NCBI RefSeq assembly: GCF_024606265.1
Contig: NZ_JAHHPP010000101.1
Span: 1-53,727, forward strand
Direction: 5' to 3'
DNA from: Endozoicomonas sp. SESOKO1
Lineage (GTDB): Bacteria; Pseudomonadota; Gammaproteobacteria; Pseudomonadales; Endozoicomonadaceae
Length of the DNA stretch: 53,727 nt
Made by a program: the position numbers and the translations under genes. Shown here one piece after another: positions 47,387-53,727 of this stretch; position 1 is the stretch's first letter, and every line of letters starts with the position of its first letter. Under the pieces are notes generated by a model. The model had not been told where the DNA came from and made no database searches. It was given only the letters and a program-made list of their open reading frames with translations.

Positions 47387-48613
47387 ATGGATTTAAATAT
47401 TATCTATGGCGTTGCCATGTTCACCGTTATCGTACTGGCGCTGGTGTTGGTTATCCTCGCCGCCCGTTCGAAACTGGTGAGTATGGGGGACGTGACCATC
47501 GGGATTAACGAAGATCCCGGCAAGGCCGTAACCACGGCTGCCGGAGGCAAGCTGCTCAACACCCTGTCCAGTGCCGGGGTATTCCTGCCATCTGCCTGTG
47601 GTGGCGGTGGTACCTGCGCGCAGTGCAAGTGTAAGGTGCTGTCTGGTGGTGGGGAAATGCTGCCAACCGAGCGCTCTCACTTCACCAAGCGGGAAGAGAA
47701 GGAAGGCTGGCGTCTTTCCTGCCAGGTGGCGGTTAAGCAGGACATGGAAATTGAAGTTGAGGAAGAACTCTTCGGCGTCAAGAAGTGGGAGTGTGAAGTT
47801 GTTTCCAATGACAACGTAGCCACCTTCATCAAGGAACTGGTACTGAAACTGCCAGAAGGTGAAGACGTTAAATTCCGTGCCGGTGGTTACGTCCAGCTGG
47901 AATGTCCTCCTCACACCGTCGAGTACAAAAACTTCGATATCGGCGAAGAGTACCGTGGTGACTGGGATAAATTTAACCAGTGGCAGTACGTTTCCAAGGT
48001 GGATGAAGAGACCATCCGTGCCTACTCCATGGCCAACTATCCGGAAGAGAAAGGCCTGCTGAAGTTCAATATCCGTATTGCTTCACCACCTCCGGGTACT
48101 GATTTTGCGCCAGGCAAGATGTCTTCGTTCGTCTTCAACCTGAAGCCCGGCGACAAGATGACCGTGTACGGACCTTTCGGTGAGTTCTTTGCCAAAGAGA
48201 CCAGCAATGAAATGGTCTTTGTCGGTGGTGGTGCGGGTATGGCACCCATGCGTTCGCACATCTTTGACCAGCTGAAGCGTCTGTCTTCCACCCGCAAGAT
48301 CTCTTTTTGGTACGGTGCCCGCTCCCTGCGTGAAGCCTTCTACGTGGAAGAGTTCGATAAACTGGCTGAAGAGAATGAGAATTTCAGCTGGCATCTGGCG
48401 CTGTCCGATCCGCTGCCAGAAGATAACTGGACCGGCTACACCGGCTTTATCCATCAGGTTCTGTTTGATAACTACCTGAAGGATCATCCGGCTCCGGAAG
48501 ACTGCGAGTTCTACATGTGTGGACCACCCATGATGAACGCAGCCGTTATCAAGATGCTGGAAGATCAGGGCGTAGAACCTGAAAACATCCTGCTAGATGA
48601 TTTCGGTGGTTAA
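47387..48613 (+). CDS. nqrF: Na+-translocating NADH:quinone reductase subunit F
   Basis: 408 residues, the electron-entry subunit. One N-terminal helix, then a plant-type [2Fe-2S] domain with Cys71, Cys77, Cys80 and Cys112 ([20 protein letters not shown]), then FAD- and NADH-binding domains with [37 protein letters not shown] and [12 protein letters not shown]. All cofactor residues are present. Last gene of the operon, ahead of a strong terminator. Confidence 0.98.
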   Translation: MDLNIIYGVAMFTVIVLALVLVILAARSKLVSMGDVTIGINEDPGKAVTTAAGGKLLNTLSSAGVFLPSACGGGGTCAQCKCKVLSGGGEMLPTERSHFTKREEKEGWRLSCQVAVKQDMEIEVEEELFGVKKWECEVVSNDNVATFIKELVLKLPEGEDVKFRAGGYVQLECPPHTVEYKNFDIGEEYRGDWDKFNQWQYVSKVDEETIRAYSMANYPEEKGLLKFNIRIASPPPGTDFAPGKMSSFVFNLKPGDKMTVYGPFGEFFAKETSNEMVFVGGGAGMAPMRSHIFDQLKRLSSTRKISFWYGARSLREAFYVEEFDKLAEENENFSWHLALSDPLPEDNWTGYTGFIHQVLFDNYLKDHPAPEDCEFYMCGPPMMNAAVIKMLEDQGVEPENILLDDFGG

Positions 48614-48641
48614 ACCTCTAATTTAAATGTTATTGTTCCAT

Positions 48642-48676
48642 AAAGGCCAGTTCACTTGAGAACTGGCCTTTTTATT
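48642..48676 (+). terminator. Rho-independent terminator of the nqr operon
   Basis: aaaggccagttc pairs perfectly with gaactggccttt around an eight-base loop, followed by a T run. It lies about 30 bases after the nqrF stop. Confidence 0.92.
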
Positions 48677-48797
48677 TGTCCGGGTAATTTTTTTAATAAG
48701 AATTTATTACAGAGTGAAACTATTAAGTACTTTTATACTCCAATCATATGTGCATACAAAACCTGTAATCTAATAATACTGACAAGGACAGACAGAA

Positions 48798-49871
48798 ATG
48801 GACGCAATAAAGTTGGGTGTACTACCAGCTATATCACACTCCTGGCATCGTCATGCGGAGTCATGGTTTTTAATAAGGGCGATCAAAACCATTGTAAATG
48901 GTATAAAAGCACTGTTTGGTAGATATACTGTCAGTGTTCTTGGGGTTGTCACTCCGCGTTTGGTGTCAGAAAACCCCAATTCAAGCTATGCCAAAGTGTT
49001 ATGTAAACCCCTGAGTGCATACCAGATCAATATTGCTAAAACGTTTAGTGATAAAGGGGTATATTTGGCTAATAAGATTAAGCAGTTGTGTAATAAAGGC
49101 CGCACTGTGGAAGTAAAGCTGGCATTTAAGCCAGATGGTGTCGAGGCTGTTCCTATGTACTATTCACAGAATGAAATGTCTGAGAATTTGAATGGTAAAG
49201 TTCATCGGTCTCTATTTGATGCAGTAGAGGGCGGTGAGCTTATACGGTGCCGACACTTAGCCCTGGGTTATGTTACTGGCGCTTTTGGTCGTGGTAAGCA
49301 TACATTCAGTTCCGTTGATACTCGGTCTGCATTGAAGTTTTTCTCTGATAAAATTCCAACAGATAAAGATTTGGATACTCATTGGCTGAAACCATCCAGT
49401 GGAGGTTACTATTTTACCAAATCAACTCTCAGTCATGCTATTCAGTCAATTGCCGAGAAGTATTGGGATATGCCAAATGCTACTGAGAAAGACTTTCTGG
49501 TTTTGATTCCAAAGCATGTCATGGGCTTGAGATTTAAAAAGCAGGAGGGGTGTCTCAAAGTGATTTTTTATGAGCCCAATGATACAGGAAGGCATAGAAC
49601 TTTTTCATTATATGATCCTGGTAATGCATGTACTCTTGAGCCTGAGGATCTTTTCAGTATTTGGCCCCCTGATGAATTAGATGAATTGAATTCAGGAATT
49701 ATTGTCAGTTATGATACTCAGGAGCATCTTGAACAATGTCATGTCAATGTATTTGGTGATGTGGATTTTCAATCAATTGAAGGAATTACTTTCTTAGCTG
49801 GACACAGAGATCATCCAAAAATTAAGTCATCACTCAAAAGGGAACCCGAAGGAAACCGGAGGCAAGGGTAA
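48798..49871 (+). CDS. ShET2/EspL-like cysteine protease effector candidate
   Basis: 357 residues, no Sec signal. The match is to the N-terminal domain of the ShET2/EspL type III effectors. GELIRCRHLALGY carries Cys151, KHVMGLRFKK carries His240, and VIFYEPNDTGRHRTF follows with Glu259 where the family has an Asp (YDPN.T..H). Spacings (89, then 19 residues) resemble those I recall for EspL (about 84 and 22). In the family this domain cleaves host cell-death proteins; target and secretion route here are inference. Unlike EspL it has no ankyrin repeats, but the next gene is an ankyrin protein. AT-rich compared with its neighbours, suggesting acquisition. Preceded by the nqr terminator and followed by its own. 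Confidence 0.65.
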   Translation: MDAIKLGVLPAISHSWHRHAESWFLIRAIKTIVNGIKALFGRYTVSVLGVVTPRLVSENPNSSYAKVLCKPLSAYQINIAKTFSDKGVYLANKIKQLCNKGRTVEVKLAFKPDGVEAVPMYYSQNEMSENLNGKVHRSLFDAVEGGELIRCRHLALGYVTGAFGRGKHTFSSVDTRSALKFFSDKIPTDKDLDTHWLKPSSGGYYFTKSTLSHAIQSIAEKYWDMPNATEKDFLVLIPKHVMGLRFKKQEGCLKVIFYEPNDTGRHRTFSLYDPGNACTLEPEDLFSIWPPDELDELNSGIIVSYDTQEHLEQCHVNVFGDVDFQSIEGITFLAGHRDHPKIKSSLKREPEGNRRQG

Positions 49872-49942
49872 CCAGCACTGAACGGGAATGACTTGTGGTG
49901 CTTTCGTGGTTTAACAATAAAACATTTAACCTTGAAGTAAAG

Positions 49943-49971
49943 GCCGGTGCTCTTTGAGCCCGGCTTTTTTT
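49943..49971 (+). terminator. Rho-independent terminator after the effector candidate
   Basis: gccggtgctc pairs with gagcccggc (one bulged base) across a three-base loop, followed by seven T. Because it overlaps the TTG that opens the following frame, the ankyrin gene must start further downstream. Confidence 0.85.
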
Positions 49972-50130
49972 ATACGCAATATTTATGGCAACACGCCTCA
50001 CTCATGCCTTTGCGGTAGAACCCATACTGATAGTGTCTCTACAGAGGCACTCGTTATGATGGAATTTCCTCTTTTGTTTATTGTCCAAAAGCACAATACC
50101 AAACCGTCAATCGCGAACAGAGGTGTGAAG

Positions 50131-51417
50131 ATGGAGAGTGTCAGGGGTAACATCAACAATCCTTCGTTTAATAGTATTATCCGTCAGGGCGAAATCCGTC
50201 AGGGCGAAGATGGCACGGCTGCCGGGCAATTTGCTTCCTGGTCGCGGGTTGAAATGTCTGGTCAGGGTGGGCGGCAGTTTCATCCCGGTCATATTGACCA
50301 TACCGCAAATCAGGAACTGTCCAGACTGAATCAACGGGGCTGTGTCGAGAGTCATCAGCAACCCCGGTCGTCGCTTTCCTGTCAATCCGGGCCATCGTCT
50401 GGTATCCCTGCACTGGAAAGCGCCCTTCAAGCTGGAGATATGCAAGCTCTCGAACAGAGTCTGACAATAAACAGTGATCATGGTGCCAACATACATGAAT
50501 ATGGTCGCCTGCTTTTTATCGCTTTGGAGGCAGAAAATTTTGCAGGCATGAAACGATTATGTGAGGCGGGTGCCAATGTCAACGCTATTAACGAGAATGG
50601 CGAGACGCCACTGCATATAAGTGCCTTAGGGAACAAAGCGGATTATCTGCAACTGCTGATCGATTTCGATGCAAATGTCAATGCCGTTGATATGCGCCGC
50701 TACACCCCCCTGCACATGGCCTGCATGAATGACAACGTGGTATGCGCGCATCGACTGATCAACTTCCAGGCGGATGTCAATGCTGCCGGTAATTACCCGC
50801 GCACGCCCATGCATATGGCTGCATATACCGGTAGCAGTATCTGCCTGCAGCTACTCATTGACTGCGGGGCAATGGTTAATGAAACTAATTGTCTCAGCGA
50901 AACCCCCCTGCACTGTGCCGTCAGAAAAGGACGTGCCAAAAGCCTGAGGGTACTGCTTAATACTGAACAGGTGAATGTCAATGCCACCGCTGAGTTAGGC
51001 TATACGCCTGTGCACTTGGCAGCCAAAGAGAACAGAGCCGATATCCTGAATGAACTGCTGACCCACAGGAAAGTGAATGCCAATGCCACCAGCCTCTACG
51101 GCGAAACGCCTTTGCACATCGCTGCCGAAGGGGGTAAAACCCATAGTGTGCAAGCGTTACTCAAAAACAGCAAAGTGCTTGTCGATACTAAAAATTTTCA
51201 AGGCAACACTCCCCTGAGTTCTGCTGCTGCAATGGGTAAGGCTGGTAGCGTGGAGTTACTGCTCACTAGCCCGGAAGTGGATATCAATGTTACCAATGTG
51301 CTTGGTTTAACACCCTTGGACCGGGCTATCAGGGAAGGTCACAACCGATGTGCAGAACTCCTGCTTGCCAAAGGGGCTAAAAGGGGGGAGGAGTTGTGGC
51401 GATGCCGTATTTTGTGA
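50131..51417 (+). CDS. Ankyrin-repeat protein
   Basis: 428 residues from ATG 50131, preceded by AGAGG; ATG 50056 is an alternative. The first roughly 95 residues are polar and disordered-looking, with a 12-base duplication giving IRQGEIRQGE. After a linker (IPALESALQAGDMQALEQSL) come about eight ankyrin repeats to the C-terminus, for example NENGETPLHISALGNKADYL, RRYTPLHMACMNDN and LYGETPLHIAAEGGKTHSV. No enzymatic domain, signal peptide or membrane segment. Ankyrin proteins of host-associated bacteria often act on host proteins; here it lies directly after a protease of a family that normally carries its own ankyrin domain. Confidence 0.88.
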   Translation: MESVRGNINNPSFNSIIRQGEIRQGEDGTAAGQFASWSRVEMSGQGGRQFHPGHIDHTANQELSRLNQRGCVESHQQPRSSLSCQSGPSSGIPALESALQAGDMQALEQSLTINSDHGANIHEYGRLLFIALEAENFAGMKRLCEAGANVNAINENGETPLHISALGNKADYLQLLIDFDANVNAVDMRRYTPLHMACMNDNVVCAHRLINFQADVNAAGNYPRTPMHMAAYTGSSICLQLLIDCGAMVNETNCLSETPLHCAVRKGRAKSLRVLLNTEQVNVNATAELGYTPVHLAAKENRADILNELLTHRKVNANATSLYGETPLHIAAEGGKTHSVQALLKNSKVLVDTKNFQGNTPLSSAAAMGKAGSVELLLTSPEVDINVTNVLGLTPLDRAIREGHNRCAELLLAKGAKRGEELWRCRIL

Positions 51418-51525
51418 GGGTGGTTAGGATACTTATGGCATTGCATTTACTGGCAAAGTCGGTTTATAAGCTACCTGGAAACTGTCGTAAACTGCAACAG
51501 TAGAAATGCAATGGAGTCACGCAGA

Positions 51526-52290
51526 ATGAGTTCATCCACTGTTTTGATCACAGGGGCAACCTCTGGTTTTGGTCTGGCCAGTGCCCGGCTATTTGCCCAA
51601 CATGGTTATTCCCTGATCATCACCGGCCGTCGTTCACAACGGCTGCAGGCACTGGCGGAAGAGTTGACGCCTGAAGTACCGGTTCACAGTGTCACGTTGG
51701 ACGTTCGCGATATCCGGGCAGTATCCGATATGGTGGACACACTGCCTGACGATTTTCGCAATATTGAGGTTCTGGTCAATAATGCCGGTCTTGCGCTGGG
51801 TGCGGGACCCGCGTGGGAGGCCAGCCTGGAGGACTGGCATACCATGATTGATACCAACGTGACCGGTCTGGTGAATGTGACCCATAAGTTGCTGCCCATT
51901 TTACGTGAGCAACCCAGAGCTTCCATTATTAACCTGGCATCAGTGGCTGCTAACTGGGCTTATCCGGGAAGTCATGTTTATGGAGGGAGTAAGGCATTTG
52001 TTGCCCAGTTCTCCCGTAATCTTCGCTGTGACCTGGCTGGCAGTGGTGTCCGTGTGACCAGTCTTGAGCCTGGCATGTGTGAGACCGAGTTTTCATTGGT
52101 GCGTTTCAAGGGGGATCAGGAGAAGAGCGACAGTATTTATAAAGCGGTTAACCCGCTTCGTCCGGAAGACATTGCCGATATTATTCTCTGGATTGCCCAA
52201 CAGCCGGCCCATATCAATATCAACAGTCTGGAAGTAATGCCAACTTCCCAGGCGTGGGATAATTTCAAAGTGGTTCGAAAAACCGACTGA
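51526..52290 (+). CDS. ydfG: Short-chain dehydrogenase, YdfG type (NADP-dependent 3-hydroxy acid dehydrogenase)
   Basis: 254 residues from ATG 51526, with GGAG nine bases upstream; ATG 51511 lacks a site. Classical SDR: GATSGFG cofactor loop, LVNNAGLALGAGPAWEASLE, the active site in NLASVAANWAYPGSHVYGGS with Tyr and the Lys four residues on, and C-terminal HININSLEVMPTSQAW. The LVNNAGLALG and ININSLE segments match E. coli YdfG, which oxidises L-allo-threonine, serine and 3-hydroxy acids. Confidence 0.88.
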   Translation: MSSSTVLITGATSGFGLASARLFAQHGYSLIITGRRSQRLQALAEELTPEVPVHSVTLDVRDIRAVSDMVDTLPDDFRNIEVLVNNAGLALGAGPAWEASLEDWHTMIDTNVTGLVNVTHKLLPILREQPRASIINLASVAANWAYPGSHVYGGSKAFVAQFSRNLRCDLAGSGVRVTSLEPGMCETEFSLVRFKGDQEKSDSIYKAVNPLRPEDIADIILWIAQQPAHININSLEVMPTSQAWDNFKVVRKTD

Positions 52291-52381
52291 TCGGATGGCT
52301 TGTTGAAATTTCGACTTCTTTCCTGATTTCCTGATTTTGAACCATTCGTCACCAGGTACTGTCGAAGTGCCTGCGTGGTAT

Positions 52382-53233
52382 ATGAAAACGAGTGGTTGTA
52401 TTTCAGTTATGAGTATTGTCTTGGTGGATACAGGGGTAAGGCTATCATACTCTGATGCGTTCTGGTTCCAGTATGAAGCCTACCGGGAAGATACCTGCGT
52501 CGTATATTCTGCCCTCAGAGCCTTTACTGACTCGGTTGCCAGAAATGTAGAGTTAGCCAGGGAAAACTTTGTCCAGCATCTGGATGTTCATCTGGGAGAG
52601 CGAATTTCAAAGCGTATCAGTGAGTGGCAGGTTTCAATTCCATTAGCGATTCCAGTGAGTCAGGAAGTGTTTGATTATCAAACAGGACCTCACCTGGACG
52701 ACTCCCCCGGGGCCAGAGAGCTTTCGCACTATTTGAGTTCTCTTCTGAAAGAAATGACACATGAAGGTATCACGCTTGAGCAATCACTAGCTGCATTAGG
52801 CAGGTTGAATGACCTGACGCAAGCGTTTGCTGATGAAGCGGGCCGTATGCAGGAAAGCTGGTATCGTTATGACCTTCAACCCGATGGTGGGCTGCCCAGG
52901 CTGGCCTTTCCCGGATACCCCCGGGATGACCCTCGCCATAATCCAGAAGAAGACTGTTGTTTGCGGGAGCAGCGACTTGTTTATGCCCAAATCATTCGAC
53001 AACAAATTGTTAATTCAGTGAGAATTATTTTCAAACGTATGAGTGATTTGTCATCACCATTTAACCAGACAAATGATCATCATAAACGTGAAGAGGGGTA
53101 TTTGATAAATTTTAAAAAGCACTGGTTAAATAACAAAATATTGTGTGAAAAGTTAATGAATGATCACTATCAGGAAATTGTAACGAAAATAGAATCCCTG
53201 GATTTTGACAAGAAAATGTTTCTCATGGTGTGA
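52382..53233 (+). CDS. Hypothetical protein, mostly helical
   Basis: 283 residues from ATG 52382; neither this start nor TTG 52337 or ATG 52409 has a ribosome site. Soluble, without signal peptide. N-terminal part DAFWFQYEAYREDTCVVYSA, a helical middle (ELSHYLSSLLKEMTHEGITL), a Pro/Asp-rich loop (PRLAFPGYPRDDPRHNPEED) and a Lys-rich helical C-terminus that becomes AT-rich. No family recognised. Accessory neighbours suggest it belongs to the variable gene pool. Confidence 0.6.
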   Translation: MKTSGCISVMSIVLVDTGVRLSYSDAFWFQYEAYREDTCVVYSALRAFTDSVARNVELARENFVQHLDVHLGERISKRISEWQVSIPLAIPVSQEVFDYQTGPHLDDSPGARELSHYLSSLLKEMTHEGITLEQSLAALGRLNDLTQAFADEAGRMQESWYRYDLQPDGGLPRLAFPGYPRDDPRHNPEEDCCLREQRLVYAQIIRQQIVNSVRIIFKRMSDLSSPFNQTNDHHKREEGYLINFKKHWLNNKILCEKLMNDHYQEIVTKIESLDFDKKMFLMV

Positions 53234-53410
53234 GGCTTTCAGGCCATGATTTCAGGGCTTATTGTGTCAGTGCCCAGCAGCAGCTTTACTATCCGGGTCA
53301 TTTTTGAGATCTGTACTGGCATAATATGAGTGCATTGCCATTGCTGTTGACGGCAAGCATTGCCAGCGATTTATCGTTTTTGAGATGATTGCTGGCATCG
53401 GATAATAACC

Positions 53411-53631
53411 ATTCTCGACAAGATTGAGTTCCACTATACCCCGAAGCACGCATCATGGCTGAACCAGATAGAGATATGGTTTTCGATTCTGGTGAGGCGC
53501 TTTCTGAAACATACAGTTTTACATCGACCGAAGACCTGAAGGCATGTCTCCACCAGTTTGTGGACTTCTTCAATGAGAAAATGGCCAAGCCTTTTAAGTG
53601 GTTTTATAAAGGTCGGCCATTACAGGTGTAA
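53411..53631 (+). pseudogene. IS630-family transposase, 3' remnant with frameshift
   Basis: One frame from 53411 reads ILDKIEFHYTPKHASWLNQ, then IEIWFSILVRRFLKHT, and stops. The other frame (ATG 53455 to stop 53629-53631) ends TSTEDLKACLHQFVDFF and MAKPFKWFYKGRPLQV. Together, with one frameshift near 53520, they reproduce the C-terminal DDE-domain end of IS630-type transposases, including the YTPKHASWLN block. No 5' part of the gene is visible upstream, so this is a decayed fragment. Confidence 0.8.
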
Positions 53632-53727
53632 TGCTGTATGGGTATCAGCGCCTGGTTGCACTGGGAGCCTGACCGAGAATAGCGCCCGACTGGGCGTCCC
53701 CGTAGCGAGGATGGCAGAAAATTGAGG
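53632..53727. other. Right edge of window, no gene seen
   Basis: Sequence following the transposase remnant. It includes cgcccgactgggcg, a short palindrome near 53684-53697, possibly part of a repeat or of the element's end. Too little is visible to classify. Confidence 0.3.

Noticed and set aside
53298-53588. 96-codon leftward frame
   Set aside because: Antisense to the IS630 transposase remnant, whose rightward sequence is clearly recognisable.

Overview
The window is about 53.7 kb of a gammaproteobacterial chromosome. Gene content and order point to an Oceanospirillales-type marine, host-associated bacterium, most plausibly an Endozoicomonas-like organism. This is inferred from three things: a conserved core shared with pseudomonads and their relatives (comEC-exbBD-lpxK-ycaR-kdsB-ptp-murB ... 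rne/rluC-sppA-maf-yceD-rpmF-plsX ... fabDG-acpP-fabF-pabC-mltG-tmk-holB-pilZ-tatD), a six-gene Na+-pumping NADH dehydrogenase (nqrABCDEF), and interspersed effector-like, ankyrin-repeat and giant low-complexity proteins. No rRNA, tRNA or CRISPR was seen.

Layout. 1-4.2 kb is the 3' part of a large NAD-glutamate dehydrogenase gene. 4.2-7.0 kb is a leftward block with an exported protein carrying a cytochrome P450-like C-terminal motif, a small unknown protein and a DUF2062 membrane protein. 7.3-14.6 kb is a rightward housekeeping run: DNA uptake channel, ExbB/ExbD-type energy transducer, lipid A 4'-kinase, Trm112-like protein, CMP-KDO synthetase with an unusual repeat-built N-terminus, low-molecular-weight phosphatase and MurB. 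14.7-18.7 kb is leftward: a small exported protein and RNase E. 19.6-24.3 kb holds rluC, sppA, maf (leftward), yceD, rpmF and plsX. 24.3-33.1 kb is an accessory insertion between plsX and fabD. It holds a giant leftward gene of 2039 codons followed, after a 12-base C tract that breaks the frame, by a 576-codon continuation, plus a small leftward gene. 33.2-42.0 kb resumes the fatty-acid synthesis/murein/DNA replication cluster. 42.8-48.6 kb is the nqr operon, closed by a strong terminator. 48.8-53.6 kb is accessory: a ShET2/EspL-like cysteine protease effector candidate, an ankyrin protein, a YdfG-type dehydrogenase, an unknown protein and a frameshifted IS630-family transposase remnant.

How the genes work together. 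plsX, fabD, fabG, acpP and fabF supply acyl-ACP for phospholipid and lipid A. lpxK and kdsB complete Kdo2-lipid A precursors. murB and mltG act on peptidoglycan. rne, rluC, yceD and rpmF concern RNA decay and ribosome assembly. The nqr complex couples NADH oxidation to Na+ export.

The most novel material is the giant, probably phase-variable, mucin-like protein locus inserted in the fatty-acid cluster. Next come the effector-like pair at 48.8-51.4 kb, the divergent exported P450-like protein, and the in-frame 18-bp repeats that form the N-terminus of KdsB.
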